Notes under the pieces: model-generated | Told to the model about the DNA's origin: nothing | The model's input: only the letters and a program-made list of their open reading frames with translations | The model's database searches: none | DNA from: Drosophila pseudoobscura | Lineage: Eukaryota; Arthropoda; Insecta; Diptera; Drosophilidae | Length of the DNA stretch: 64,000 bases | Reading direction: 5' to 3' | Assembly (NCBI RefSeq): GCF_009870125.1 | Contig: NC_046679.1 | Span: 30,752,001-30,816,000, forward strand | Translations under genes and position numbers: made by a program | Shown: positions 46,179-59,297 of the stretch, in pieces | How positions within the stretch are numbered: the first letter of the stretch is position 1 | How the letters are laid out: each line of letters starts with the position of its first letter

Positions 46179-47621
46179 AGAACACTCCTCAACTAATAAA
46201 ACTGATAATCTGATGATAAACGAATAACCTGATGATGAGCCCAACAAATAATGTTGGGTTTCGCCCGTAACTGAATGGTCTGATAGGTAATATTACTCAT
46301 GTGAAGGATGCATAGTAATAGTAAACCATAACCGTTGTTTAGAAAACACTCTTATCTAATATATCCTATACCCCGTATATACCACAAACAGAACTGCTAA
46401 ATATCTATCTACTAATCTATGTTCTAATTTTCTTCACGTTTTATAATGTATATATTATGTTAAATAAAATATTATGATATATCCTGATATGAAAATAGAA
46501 AAATATTCTGACATATCTTAGATCTTTCGATCCCCAGAGTGCTATTTGTCTTAAGTTTGTCGTATTTTAAAGAAGATCCTTAAAAGAGTTATGATTTTGG
46601 CAGTACGGTCTCAAGTTTTAATCTTTTACGAAGAGCTATTACGTCTGTCCATAAGAACCGTCGTGCATAAGGACTAATCTTATCTACCAGGTTCCTGAAA
46701 GTCATTACAACGAATCATTACTATCTAAAAGTTTAATGTGCCGTGAAAGAAGACTTTCTAGTCCTATATAAGAAACTACATATTCTCCTATCGTTTTAAA
46801 ACATAAGTTATACTTCCAACTCTTAGAAATATTAATCAAATCCCGAATAAATGATAGAAAACTCTCTTCCATATGGACGGACAGACAGACATGGCTCAAT
46901 AGACTCGGCTATTGATACTGATCAAGAATATATAGACTTCATAGGGTCGGAAAAGCTTCCTTCTGGACGTTACACACATCCATTTTCACCACAAATCTAA
47001 TATACTCCAATACTCATTTCGAATATCGGGTATAAAAACACTCTTCCCAAAGCAAACTATGGCTATCATTTTTTTGTTCTTTTAAATTATTTTTGCATTG
47101 TATATTTTATACGATTTTGTATAGGTTTTTTGTTTCTCTATATAGTAGATATATAATTATTATCAGTTTTCTTTAGACGATACTTTTGTTTCCATTTTGA
47201 TTAAAGATCGAAATCAAAAAATAATATGAAGAGAATATTGAATAGTTAGGGGAGGGAAGGAGGCTTACACAATTATGTATTTACATATGAAAAACTCTTA
47301 GGATTAAGTATTCAAAAATTGTTTCATTTTAAGTGATGTTTGTGCCGCTTAAGTGTTAACTATACGATTCCGTTCTTATACACAATGGGAGCTTTTGGAA
47401 AAAACAATGTTCTACGTTCTAGAAAAGTTACAAGCTAGAGGTTTTTTGTAGATTAAAGATATAGTATGTATATATATAAATCTCTATATAAGAAAAGGCT
47501 TTTGAGCACACCACAATGCTTTTGCGTAGGCAATTGTTGGGGGGAGTAGGATTTTAGAGGCAAATACAATTGTTTAGCTAGACTAAAAACTAAATGAAAC
47601 GACAATCCATTCCTTGCTCTT
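46179..47621. other. Convergent intergenic region between transporters D and E
   Basis: AT-rich DNA that holds the AATAAA of gene D and a relic of a dispersed repeat at about 46868-47040. No coding exon is supported. No AATAAA for gene E is obvious close to its stop. Confidence 0.55.
46868..47040 (-). mobile_element. End fragment of a common Drosophila dispersed repeat
   Basis: Read on the - strand, the segment starts with TTTTTATACCCGATATTCG and goes on through TATATTAGATTTGTGGTGAAA, GTAACGTCCAGAAGGAAGC, TTTCCGACCC, ATATATTCTTGATCAG, AATAGCCGAGTC and GCCATGTCTGTCTGTCCGTC. This series of words in this order is found in very many fly introns and spacers (established, from memory). I cannot name the family with confidence. 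Only the end is present, with no coding part or terminal duplication visible. Confidence 0.7.
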
Positions 47622-50019
47622 TCAGTGCTTGGCATCCTTGAGGGCCTGCTCCTCGCGATCGGCATCGATGAGGGACTGCTTGCGCTTGCCATTCGATGAG
47701 GACTCCATTTGCTTGGCATCGATCAGCGAATGCTTACGCTTGTACTTCTCCAGCGCCGAGTCGGCCTCCTCGTCGTCGTCGTGGTTGTGCTGGAGGCACG
47801 GGAAATCGAACATGCGCTCGCCCTTGCCAAAGACCTCGCCCTCCTCGATGGTGGTGGGTAGACTCCTGCAAAAAAGGAACGATATTTAAATACATTCCTG
47901 ATAAATACTCCACTAAATCCACTCACCTATTCAGTGTCTCTGGCAGCAAAAGGCACACGAAGGATCCCGCAAAGAACAGCACTCCCAGAATGATCGATGG
48001 CGCCGCCTTGAAGAAGGTTCCCAGCCAGAGGATGTAGGGCGCCAGGAAGGATGCCGCAAACCCTGCCACATGCACGGCGGCCACACCCTGTCCCCTCACA
48101 CACGTGGGAATGAGCTCCGTGGCGTACTGGGAGCCCGATTCGTAGGAGATGGCCACACCAAACCTTGCGGCAATCGTGAGGCAGGCAAGGAGTATGGCAT
48201 TGTGGTTGTGCTGCTGGTACGCGATGGCTATGCCAGCGGCGGCTGTGAAGAGGCCACCCACCAGCAGGGAGCCCGAAGCCATGCCCTTGCGTCCAATGCG
48301 GTCCTGCAGCAGGACGAGGAGTATACTGGAAGGCAGCACGGCCAACGCACTGAGCGAGAACATGATGAACGGCGAAATTCCCATGCCCTCGACATTTCGA
48401 GAGACGGCATCATAGCAGAGAGTGATAACCATGCTGTAAAGAAGCATTATCATTCCTTGATATATCAAATGGTATATATCTTATAGCCTACCTCTTGAAG
48501 AACAGAATAAGCGTATTCTTGCGCATTCGCGGCGTTCGGAACATGTCCAATAGCGTTGCAGTCTTCTTCTCATCGCCGCCCTGCATCTCGCGAGTCATCT
48601 GGCAGTGGCGTCGGAACTCATCGAACTCCGCCTGCGTCACGCGACATCCATTGAACTTTGCCACGCGCTTTAGCCGCACGATGGCCCCATCGATGTCGTT
48701 GCGCGTCACCAGCCACTGGGCGCTCTCCTGCACCACGAAATAGTACAGCACCACCAGGAGGATGGGCAGCGAGGTGCAGGCGAGGTAGATCTGCCAATGG
48801 CCCGCGAGTACCGCCAGCCAAGGGGTGAACACGAGACCCATACAGTAGAACAGACCCACGGCCATATTGAGACCCAATGTCCTCATGCTGGGGCGTATAT
48901 ATTCGAGCACTGCACAGGGGAAGATTCACGTTAGACTCATGTTTGATTCATTCATTCATTTAGCTATGATTCGTACCTATAATGTACATGAGATAGAAGT
49001 TCGTGTCTGCTGCCAATCCAGATATAAATCTGCAGAGTGTAAAGGTGCCTACACTCTTCGTGAAGATCGTGGAAAAGTCACCGGCAAAGCCACAGAAATT
49101 TGAGAGAATCAACGCTGGGACGCGTCCTATTTTGTCGGAGAGGAGGCCATAGAAGAGCGTGCCCACGACGGATCCAATGAAGAACAGCGACTGGCCAATG
49201 CGTGCCTTGTAGGCGGAATCACAAACCCAATTTAACTAAAGCAAAACAAAGGGAAAGGATCATTAAAATGGTATGTGCTCTATAAAAAAATATCTATAGG
49301 TATTATCTAGAATGGGTTAATCTTCTTCAATTGTGATCTTCATGGGATAATCCCTAGAAAATGGATTTAATGCCAAGATAATCTTTATTTAATATTGATT
49401 TTCTTTTGAAAGATGATTTTTATTTGAGTATGAGGAAGTTTATCTCTATCTATTCAATTGGTCTCCAGGGATCCCCAACTTAGTGGATCTTACACTAATT
49501 TAGTCTTAGTAAAGCTGATCATCACTTCAATTGATCTCTAGAGGTTATCTATTGTGAAAATTGTATCTATTGAAAGATGATTTCCATGGAAATTGATCTT
49601 TAGTAGATCTTTACTTAATTGGCCCTCTTACCTCTGTGTTCATTGATCTATAACCAAAATCATAGTTATAGATCCATCTCTCGCACTTTTCCTGGCTGAC
49701 AGTGGCATTATGGCCGTTGATATCCTCCAGGCGTGTGCACGAGGGCTCCTCGAACTGGGCATAGATCTCGGCAATCTCCTTGTAGGTCATATTCACCAAC
49801 TTATCGTGATAGCACCAATGATCTGGCACAAAACTAATGACTGTCTGGGTAAAGTAATGCTGGAAGAATAGATCCAAATATCATTAGAAGTTATCTTCAA
49901 AAGAGCAAAGCATTACCTACCATCGATACGATGATATTGATAAAGCCAAAAAGGGCAAGAATCATGAATTGATAGCGATTGAAATCGCCACATTTGGCCA
50001 AAATCTGATCGAAATCCAT
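47622..50019 (-). CDS. SLC22-family organic ion transporter E
   Basis: Six coding exons on the - strand: 49921-50019, 49632-49859, 48977-49235, 48492-48909, 47927-48433, 47622-47865 (TGA at 47622-47624), 584 aa. Its first intron falls inside helix 1 (VSM|HYF, phase 0), where A-D have one 16 codons later after the His-Trp or His-Arg pair (phase 2). Other junctions match A and C. Motifs are GLLSDKIGRVPA, QESAQWLVTRND, QDRIGRKGMAS, ELIPTCVRG and LPETLNR. The loop after helix 1 has NMT and NAT sequons. The C-terminal tail is about 40 residues longer than in the siblings and carries two copies of RK-x-SLIDA. It is convergent with gene D. A plasma-membrane carrier with unknown substrate. Confidence 0.9.
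49236..49631 (-). other. Enlarged intron 2 of transporter E
   Basis: The 396-nt intron is several times longer than the others of this gene. It holds AT-rich DNA with repeated TTGATCT and AAAGATGATTT words and no coding frame. Confidence 0.6.
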
Positions 50020-52862
50020 ATTGAAATTCAATTAAATGGGTAATCCTTGGGGTTTTATTTGTACTCTTAATGATGTGCAGGGTATCGTGAGCCTGTGACG
50101 TAGTTGTTGTGACGTTCCTATTGCTGTTTTGTGTTTGTTTTTGTTTTTGTGGGTGGGGGAAATGCCAGTGGACTTCACATTGGCTTCTATCACAAATCAC
50201 ATTTGTTCCTTTGGCTTTGTCTGAAAGATATGGAAATATATATAAAAGGTCATTGAACGGCCAATGTCTATCATTTAGATATATTTTAGATACAGATGCA
50301 AAATATTTTGGTTTTTTTTTGGGATGCATTTAGATAAGATAATCGCTTCAAAATAAACAACATTTATATGCGACGCTTGGCAGACAAAGAAATTAATTAA
50401 ATGCATACCAAAAATAAATCCAAAAAAAATATTAACTAAATTTTGATTGAAAGGAATCGCGATTAGAAAGCAAAGAAAAGCGAATAGCTGCCAGCTAATT
50501 CCAAAATATCTTTCCTCTTTTCGTGGAAAATCAATTAAATTATGAGGTAATTAAACGGAAATCCACATAAATTATACAAAATAAGGTAATTAGGGAAAGG
50601 AAATACACTTCATTTCGGATGATTTGTAAAGTTTTTTACATTTTTATAGAAATTTAATGTTTTCTGTCCTAATTTGCATGGAAAATCATTGGAAAAATGG
50701 AAAAAACTTGGAAATGAGGGAAACCCATATCACTTTTAGACAAAGTACAGTTTCTTCATTTTAGTTCTTCAAGGAAAATCATGAGAAATCATTGCAATGT
50801 CTAGGAACAATGATCTAATAACCCTTTTATCAGACTCAACAACTATTGTTTTTTATTTGTTATCGAGTCCACGTTTTTCGCTCGCTAATTGCTCTGAAAG
50901 GGCAATAGAAATGTCATCCACAAATAAATAGATTCATTTAACACTTGGATCGTTCCATTAGCGAGAAAAAAAAATAGGAAAAACGTATTTCCCCCACTCC
51001 TTACGTACAAAAAAAAAACATATGGGAAGAACGATTAGGATCGTATCCAATCAATGATTGGGCTATAAGTTAACCAGTGACTACCGTATGCTAATCCCAA
51101 AGATAACACCCAAAAGTTAGCCCAAGCGTGTGGCATGTGCGGCGTGTGTGTCCTGTGTGGCATGGCTTGTTGAATGAACTGAAATTAAGGTCAAATTTCA
51201 TCACTTACAACCGCTCAGCAAACAGTCGGCTGGCTGGCTTATCACTGGGCACAAATATTTATATAGACGTTCGTTTAGATAAAAAAAAAGCACACACAAA
51301 AACTACTAAAAATATATAGAGTAGTGGATCGCTGACTAATCGCAGAGACTGTGTTCTGGGGAGCAGACTGTTGTCAAGTAGCACCAAATCGACGTTCAAT
51401 AGGGGCTCTAGAGCCCCCTGGGAGAGCACGTGTCGATGGAAATGGAATCACACTCTTTCCGTTTTTTTTTCTAGGAATACATTTGTGTTTTTTACGCTTT
51501 CGTTTTTTTTTCTGTTTTTGCATGGCACGGTTTTGTTTTTGTTTGTTCTTACAACTAAAATAAATAAATGCAATTTTCGAAAGCTTTATATGCATATATG
51601 TATTTTTTCGGTTAAATGCAACTGGTTTGCCGATCTCCCCTCCATTTGGAGCTCCCTTCCATTCGTAGTGCCACGCGCAGCCCCAAGTTCTCTCCCAAGA
51701 ACTGAAACAACATTTTGTTGCTTTTGTTGAATAAATGAAAAGATTTCCAAGGTTTCTTCTGATTACACAAACCAAATCACGTTTAATGTTGGGGTTTTCA
51801 AGGTTTTTCAAGCATAAACTAATTGCTTTACGGCTGCTTAAGTAAAATTCTTAGAATATGATGTAAACTGTACCACATTTTGCAGAAATATTGCTGGGGA
51901 AGCTCTATATCTATTCTTTGGGTACAAAAATATGAAAACTATTCAAAGGGTGAGCAAAATATTTGATGGAAACCCTCGAGAAAATCCATGAAAAATTCCC
52001 TGCCACACAATGTCTTCCAACTTTGTTTTAGTTGTCCACTTAGTTGCACCTTTAATTATTTAATCCGTTTGCATTAATAACACACTAAAACACAAAGTGG
52101 GCCCCAAAGAAAGTCTTGGGTAAACTTTAAAGATAAAAATTACACAACAGATTATCCATAATTTATCACTTGACTCGTTCATTCTATGGCCCAAGGAATG
52201 CACTTAATCTTTGGCACAAGTTTCACTTATCAAAAAATTCAATTAAGATAAAACTTTAAAAAATGATACAATATTTAAACATTTCCTTCAAGAATCATCT
52301 TCTGTAATTACCTTAATATTCATGGGAATAGGAAAACTCTTCTCTTCATTTGGTTGTTTCCACAAAGTGTTGTTGTTTACGAACGATCCGCCCAAAGCGA
52401 AGCAGCCAAAAATTGAATGTTGTTTAATTTGAAAACAAAATTTTTGCAGCGTAGAAACAAGAGAATTTCCCTGTCACTTAATGTTTATCTCTTTCAAAAT
52501 ACAATCCACATATACGTATATGTATATCTTTAGAGATTCTATATTATAAAGTTCAAGGAACGCACGGATCAAAACTGATGAAAAACTTTGATGTTTGTTC
52601 TGCTATTTTCGAGTAATTCTTCAGTGATTTGTTTGTCCCGGAAAACGCACACAGGCACTCACAACCGAATGAGTATTGTTTTTTATAGTTTTCCCCGTGT
52701 TTTTGTTGTCTGTTTTGTTTTATGTTTTTGCCGAATTATGTATGTGAGGGGCACCCGTTTAGGCCCGTTTTGTCGGCGGCCGACGGTACAATCTAGAGCG
52801 TCGTAGTACGTTCGATGCGATGCGATGGTGCGTTGTGTATCCACCGAATGCTCCTCACAGAC
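50020..52862 (-). other. Region upstream of transporter E, with a candidate 5'UTR acceptor
   Basis: A good acceptor on the - strand (CATATCTTTCAG ending at 50221) lies about 200 bp before the ATG of gene E. The leader may therefore be spliced from an upstream exon (inference). The rest is AT-rich with poly-A and poly-T tracts and no coding exon. Confidence 0.4.
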
Positions 52863-52863
52863 T
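52663..52863 (-). promoter_or_regulatory. Candidate noncoding first exon for transporter E
   Basis: On the - strand TTCAGTC (A at 52863) matches the fly initiator. About 200 bases later a strong donor GTT|GTGAGT occurs at 52662. Splicing to the acceptor at 50221 would join it to the gene E leader. No clear downstream promoter element was found. A TATAAAAA word lies inside the candidate exon, so the start may be elsewhere. Confidence 0.3.
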
Positions 52864-55574
52864 GAACTGCCAAATGCCGACTCGATTGTTTATTAAAAAA
52901 TGCCAAACAGCTGTTCTCGAACACGCTCAGAGAGCGTTCCGCGGAGAGTGGATAAGTAGAGGGTCGGTCTGTGGGGGAGGGGAGGGGGATGGGGAGGGGC
53001 TGTGACAAGACACGGGTCATAATTAAATTCAAAAGCTGTGAAAAAGCAAACTCGAGTCTTGATTTTTACGAGCACCACACACACGGGGCACAAGGCGTAT
53101 ACTTGATTGGATTCGATACGATTTCGATTTGATTTACATCCCCATATCCCCCTACATATATCCACCATGTACATCCCAACGAACGAACGAACCCTTGTGA
53201 TCTCTAAATCTCTTGAGTCTCTGCCATGAAGGAAATTGCCCTGCTAATTGTTTAAACAAATTCAAAGTACGAATCGGATGAGTCGTCTTTTATTTAGTTG
53301 CCCTATAAATAAGTTACGTTTTTGCGTTTCTTGCGGTTAATCTTTTGCTTCGATTTTTGGCCTGAAGATTAGGCAATTTCTGCTCACAATAATAGAAGTC
53401 ACTGGATATATCCTACGATTATATACGAGTATCTTTCTAAAAGCGGATATTCCTTTGGGCTGATTCATGGTCTGAATATTTTGCTAATTGTTTATACTAA
53501 ACGTGCATTAGCTGGCCATTTTGTAACATTTATTGCTTTATTAATTATTGCTCTCTTATTTTGGGACTTTTTTGAGGTCGCTTTCTTTTTTGCTGGTTTT
53601 TTTGTTGTTGTTTAACTGCGGTTTCTTGGGGTAGCCGGCGCCAGCGAAAACAGTTGACAAATTGGCTGTCACAAAACCGCAAAGCTACTGCCTTGAGCAA
53701 CGGGTAAATAAACAAACCATCTTTATTTAGTTAGAGACTAAGCATAGAACCACTTTGTTGTGGGCTTGGGGTGGGAGAAGACATCTTGGTCTTGAATAAA
53801 TATTTTTAAACATTGTGTTATCTTAAAGTTTAAATCAAAAACAAATTTGAATGCTGGCAATCGACTTTTGAGTTTTGAAGGAAAGGAGATTAGAGGTGGC
53901 GATACATGTGGGGGCTCCTTATGAAGAATTTCCAAGTTGAAACGAAACTTTGGCGAACCTTAAGCGAACCCCAATCGAAGCATAATCTTGAGAGTATTGG
54001 GGAGAAAACGGAAAACATTTATGTACTTACCGGAGACATCGAAGATAAGCCGAATATAAAGCAAATTTAAAGCGTAATTTAACCGAAATATAATCGAATT
54101 ATTTGTACAATTTCAAGCAACAAAAAGCGGACAATTGTCAAAGAATTTATTTACGATCCTCTTTAAGAAAACTAATCTAATATTTAATAGATAATAAAGA
54201 AAGTATGCTGTCATTTTAAAACCTTCAAATGATTAAAGAATTATAATGGAAACTCTTAAGGCAATTATTTGTTCAAGCCCCAAGAAAGGAGCTATAATAA
54301 TATAGCTCTGAAAAGGGAATATTACCTTTTCTGTGTTCCAAAAAGAACTTTCTCTGAATTAGAAATCGAGTAAATGTATAAGACACTTCAACATCTGGTA
54401 GATAAAGTACAGAAAGCCATAAATAACGCAGCAATAATCGGAAATCAAAGCTCAGGTGTAATGATCTAATGCAATTATAAGCCAATAAACTTTTGGTGAG
54501 GCAACAAAAAGAGGGAAACCTACTACTACTGCGATTAGATAATGGCCCAAAGGCGGCAGACATCGGAGCACTCAAGCAGCAGCGGCAGCCGCAGGCATAT
54601 GGGACAATTTTTGGGGTCTGCGGTTTAGTGGAAAGGGGAGGGGAGGGGAGGGGAACGTGCTAACGAGGGAGTAGTACTCGAACGAATACGATCATGACTG
54701 TGAGTAGTGCGTGGCGTAGTGGATCCAAAAGTCAATGCCATATCGCACTTTCCCCTCACCAAACACGTGCTTCGCTCTTTTCTGCGGCAACTGTACTTTT
54801 TGCTACTTAATGGATTTAATGGATCATCGGGGGGAAATATACATACCAATATAAACATTACCCTTGCATTTTTCTTTGTCTACGAGAGACAACAAAAGAA
54901 CAAAGAAAAGCCCTAGCCGCACAACTCTTTTTTCTAGGGAAATTCTTGAGACAATCGCCATATTACTCATGCGACATGTTATCCGAAGCTTATACTGGAG
55001 GGGATTTTCATTGAATTTCATTGTATATATGACTAATCTTTGGCTCAACTTTTGGCTGATCTGATCCTACAATCATCGTATTTACACTCCCTATCTAACT
55101 TTTACACCTACTTGAAGAAACAACAACAAGTGCACAAAAACTCCAAAAGGCGTTAACTCTTTGGCTGCCTTAATTTAATAAATCAATACAAATAACGAAT
55201 AGATTATGCTTATGCAAAGGTGTTAAGCCCATTTTAACTATAGCTGAAGATTTATTTTGGAGCAAAAGCAAACAAAGGAGAAAATCTTTGACTATTGAAG
55301 AGATTTATTTAATATTGTCTTGTATTTCAGCACTTTTAATACTTTTTCTCATATTTTCCTTCCAAAAACACTTTCGGAAGTCCCACAGTTAAGGTCCTTG
55401 AATCGCGGTTTATCTTTTTATAGCACTCAAAATCTTTCAAATTCACAAAAACTTTAAATTCGACCCACAAATGTCGTGTTGTTGTGGTCTGCTGGTGCTT
55501 TATTTTCACACAAACTTGCGAAATATCTCGAAAATGTTTTTTTTATAATAATAGTAATCAAAGATTGAACTTAC
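52864..55574. other. Noncoding AT-rich DNA
   Basis: No supported gene on either strand. It contains a G-rich stretch near 52970-52998 (GGGGGAGGGGAGGGGG-like), a GGGGA repeat near 54636-54653, and AT-rich sequence elsewhere. Confidence 0.5.
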
Positions 55575-55886
55575 TAATTATAGTATAATATTTTAGTATC
55601 TATTATGAACAATCACATTTTGCGTTGATTTTTGAGGTGGATTTATGGTTGATTCCGCTGTATTTGCAGCTGTTTCTGCTGCTGTGGCGGTTCCTGTCGC
55701 GGGGCGAAAGCTGGCGAGAGCAAAAGCAACAACGCTCCCTCCCACACTCTCTCACTCTCGCGCGCGAACAGCTGTTCCTGCACGCTTGATCTTGTTGCTG
55801 CGTTTGCTGTCGCTGCCGCTGCTGCTCGCGTGACGACAATTGAAAACGGTTTGACTTCAAGTTCAACGAATGTGTGCGGTTATAAA
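55575..55886 (-). promoter_or_regulatory. Candidate promoter and noncoding 5' exon on the - strand
   Basis: TTTATAAC on the - strand (plus 55879-55886) is followed by about 280 bases rich in CAG, CAA and CGC words, then by a strong donor ATTA|GTAAGT at 55574. GAGA-type tracts (CTCTCT on the + strand, 56034-56095) lie upstream. This is the usual look of a fly 5' leader exon. The downstream partner on this strand within the window would be gene E (inference). Open frames through it are low complexity and are not taken as protein. Confidence 0.35.
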
Positions 55887-58800
55887 CGCTTTCGCGTGTG
55901 CCTCCTCTGCCTGGTCTCTGCCTGAGAGCTGTAAATGTACTTGTAAATGGTAAAGGTTTACACTGCACTCTCTTTAAAGAAGAACCAAAGCGACGGTGGC
56001 GCGCGCGCTCTCTTGCCAAGCAGCAGAACAAACGTCTCTCTCTCTCAGTGCAAAACAGCAAACGTCAGTGGTGCTCTCTCTCTGATGCTCTCTCTGATTG
56101 GAGTAGTAGATATGTTATCCCTTTCGCTTGCAGCCATAGACCCGCCTCTTTCTCTGTCTTTGTTTCAACTCCCACTCTCTCTTTCTTCCATTACGGACAT
56201 GCACATGCAAGTCTTTTGCTTGGCAATAGGGTGACGTGACTCTCCAGCAGATAAGAAATACTCGCAACAGATCCAATTTCTCAATTGATTCAAATGTTCG
56301 CTGATTAATCTTTTATGACACCATTTCTTTTGTTTGTTTGCTTGCGGGGTTATTATTATTCCATTATAAATAGATATGAATGCATACAGAACTGTTGGCA
56401 TCAATTAAGGCCCCATGGAAACATAAATAAAAGAGACAAAAACAATTATCAGAGGGGGAATATGATTCAGGGAGGTAGGGGTGACGGACGGAGATGGGAT
56501 TTAAATGCGATTCAAATGCGGGTCAATCATAAAAAAGAACCAATATTTAAAGATCTCAAAGTACTGCTATAAACAATATTATCTACTATCTACAGATATA
56601 TCTTTACCATCCAAAAGTCCACGGTCCACAAGGCTTTTAGCTCTCTATAATTCTACAGATACAAAAGATCCAACATTCAACTATTTTCATGCCGAACATA
56701 ACACTCAAAATTTGCACGAATTACGCTTAGATTAGATATAGCACACGCCTTAACCCTTAACCGGAACAAAATTCTTCCATGGAAAATCGTTGGCAACACT
56801 GAGAAATCCCCCCGCAAAAGATCCCTCCCACTGATAAGAGGACACACACCGGGCAAAAACATTGATAAACACTCCCAGCCTTCCCCTTTCTCTACATGGC
56901 TCTCGTTCTTGCTCGCTTGGTTCTCTCTCTGTTTCTGGTCAAAGTCATCGTTGAGTCGGGTGCTGTTGGCCCATCCGAACCAGACTGGTTTGTGTCAGTT
57001 GTAACCAATTACGAGCCACATTCGAGGCATTCGAGGCATTCGAATTCATGACTCGTACAATCAGCCATACAGCGAACTATATGTACAATATTCGTACATT
57101 CTCGTATGCTCGCATCGCCCGACAAATGGCGTCAGCAATGCTCGGTCTCGTTCTTCTTCAGCTTCTTTCGGTCTACAAAAGAACGAAATATCATTTCTCT
57201 AGTAACCCCATTACCCTCTGGAGATTGGCCTTACCCACACAACATTGTTCCAATAATCAGCAACAAGTGGCGGGGTAATCACTTTTTGTGTTCTTTGCTC
57301 TATCCAGAATGTGTATCTGTATTTATTACTATCTCTATCTTAGGTTTATTAGTCTCGAATTGCTTCCAAAGAAGATAATTCTGTAGGTTTGATAAAAGTT
57401 CCTTCAAAGACCATGAAATATACAACAATTCAAAAAAAATCCCAGAAAGCGATAGCCACGTAATCATTGTTGCAATTATTCCTTATAATCTACCCAAAAT
57501 CCCATGAATTTCTATATATTTCCTATTAGGATTATAAAAATAGCTATTCCCCTAAAGAACAGGAAATATCATTCTATATGTAAAAAATACCAGTCAAAAA
57601 CCTTTCAAATTCCATCTTGAGATTCTTGGATCATTTCCTGAAAACTTTCCGCCCAAAGTTTCATTGACCCAACGACAAACACACACGAAACCTCCTCGCA
57701 AGCCTTGAAATTTATTTCGCTAGATAAAGAAAGAAAGCCGCAGACTCAAACTCAAAAAACAACAAACAAACAATCAATTATTGCATAAACAAATCGATGA
57801 ATGAACGAATGAAAGTGTCGAGTCAGGAGACAATTGATCCTACGGGCAGGGCACTATGCAAATGATGTCATAAGCGACAGCCGACGCAGACCCGCACCCA
57901 ACCCTTTAGCATGGGGCGATCGATGCGATGCTGCTGTGACTGTACCGCCAGCATAAACATTGGAAATATTCCACAACAAATTAATCAGAGGGGGGATACG
58001 AGTACCCGGTACCCCAGTACCCCCAGAGAACATCCGAAACTGGTATGAATCGGATCGAGATCGACATAAACAAAGGTTTACCTTTTGAATCATGTTCGTG
58101 CGCGCACAACAGCTGATTGCCAGACAACAGACAGACAAAAACAGACCCCACACCCAGACCAGACCCCCATTAACATTTTACAGTCGGTGGAGACACTTTC
58201 GATCGTTTGGGAGGGGGGCAGCAAACACGTTGGACAACTCTTCTTTGAACACAAATAAAAATAGTGCAAAACATTTGGGACGCAAGAGAGACCCGATTTT
58301 TAATGGGCGCCTGACGTCTCCGGCATTAACAATTTATATAATATACATATTTCTTTATCGTTTGCGGAAAAAACAGTGCCACACGCACACACAGACACAT
58401 AGAAATCTATGAGTTTTTATCATTGAAAATAAATGAGTCAAAAACGTGACAAAACTTTTTTGTATTTTTTTAGAGTTCAATTTGTTTGTTTGTTCTTTAA
58501 GCTATGCGCATAATTGGTGGATCCAGAAAAAACAAGTTCACTGCAAACCTCAGGCATCAATCATTATGGATGGAGTACCCCCTGGCCTGACACTCCTCTG
58601 AATTAGAGTTTGGCATCGTATCGGTCAAATGTCATTAGTCCATGGGGGGCTGGTGGCTGTCTAGGAAACCAGTTACAAATCTCAGCGATTCCGAAACGAG
58701 TTATGAGATCAGTCCAAGGAGATTGCTTCCACGAAAGCAATCGAGATTATCATCTGTACGAGTATATGCATATAAAATAATATACCAGATCCAACTGGTT

Positions 58801-59264
58801 CCCCAGTCGTAGACGTCCAACATAATAGTTCCCCGCCGATCAGTGCGTTTCCTTTCACCTATAATTTCTTGGGTAGCACTCTAAATCTGATGATGATGGC
58901 TCGTAAGTTCAAGTTGTATCTACTTAAAGAACTGATTGATAATTGGGAAGAGCTTCATTCTATCTAATCGAATTAATAGGCTTCGTAGTAAAGCAGAAAA
59001 CAAAGTATTTCCGTCCTTTCCCCCTTAGATTCGATTTTTCTTTAATGAGTTCCGTCAGCTCCTTGTCCCACAATAAACTTTCCCATTTTCGAGTCTTTAA
59101 AGTCTCTTCTTCTCAGGGGAAACTGTGCACACAGCAGCGGAAACCCCATTGACATTTCAAAGTGTTCGCGCTCGTGCTCCTCCTTCGCCTCCCTAGAGCG
59201 CCACTTTTGCCACTTTGTGGACCAACATTGCTATTATAATATTGGCCAAGGCCAGAGAAACGTA

Positions 59265-59297
59265 TATATGTGTGTGTGTGTGTGTGTTTGTGTTTGT
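59265..59297. repeat. (TG)n microsatellite
   Basis: About nine TG units, then TTTG-interrupted units. Confidence 0.85.

Noticed and set aside
55603..56061. 152-codon - strand frame rich in Arg, Ser and Gln
   Set aside because: The composition reflects CAG/CGC-rich leader DNA, and no family feature is present. It is listed as a candidate noncoding exon instead.
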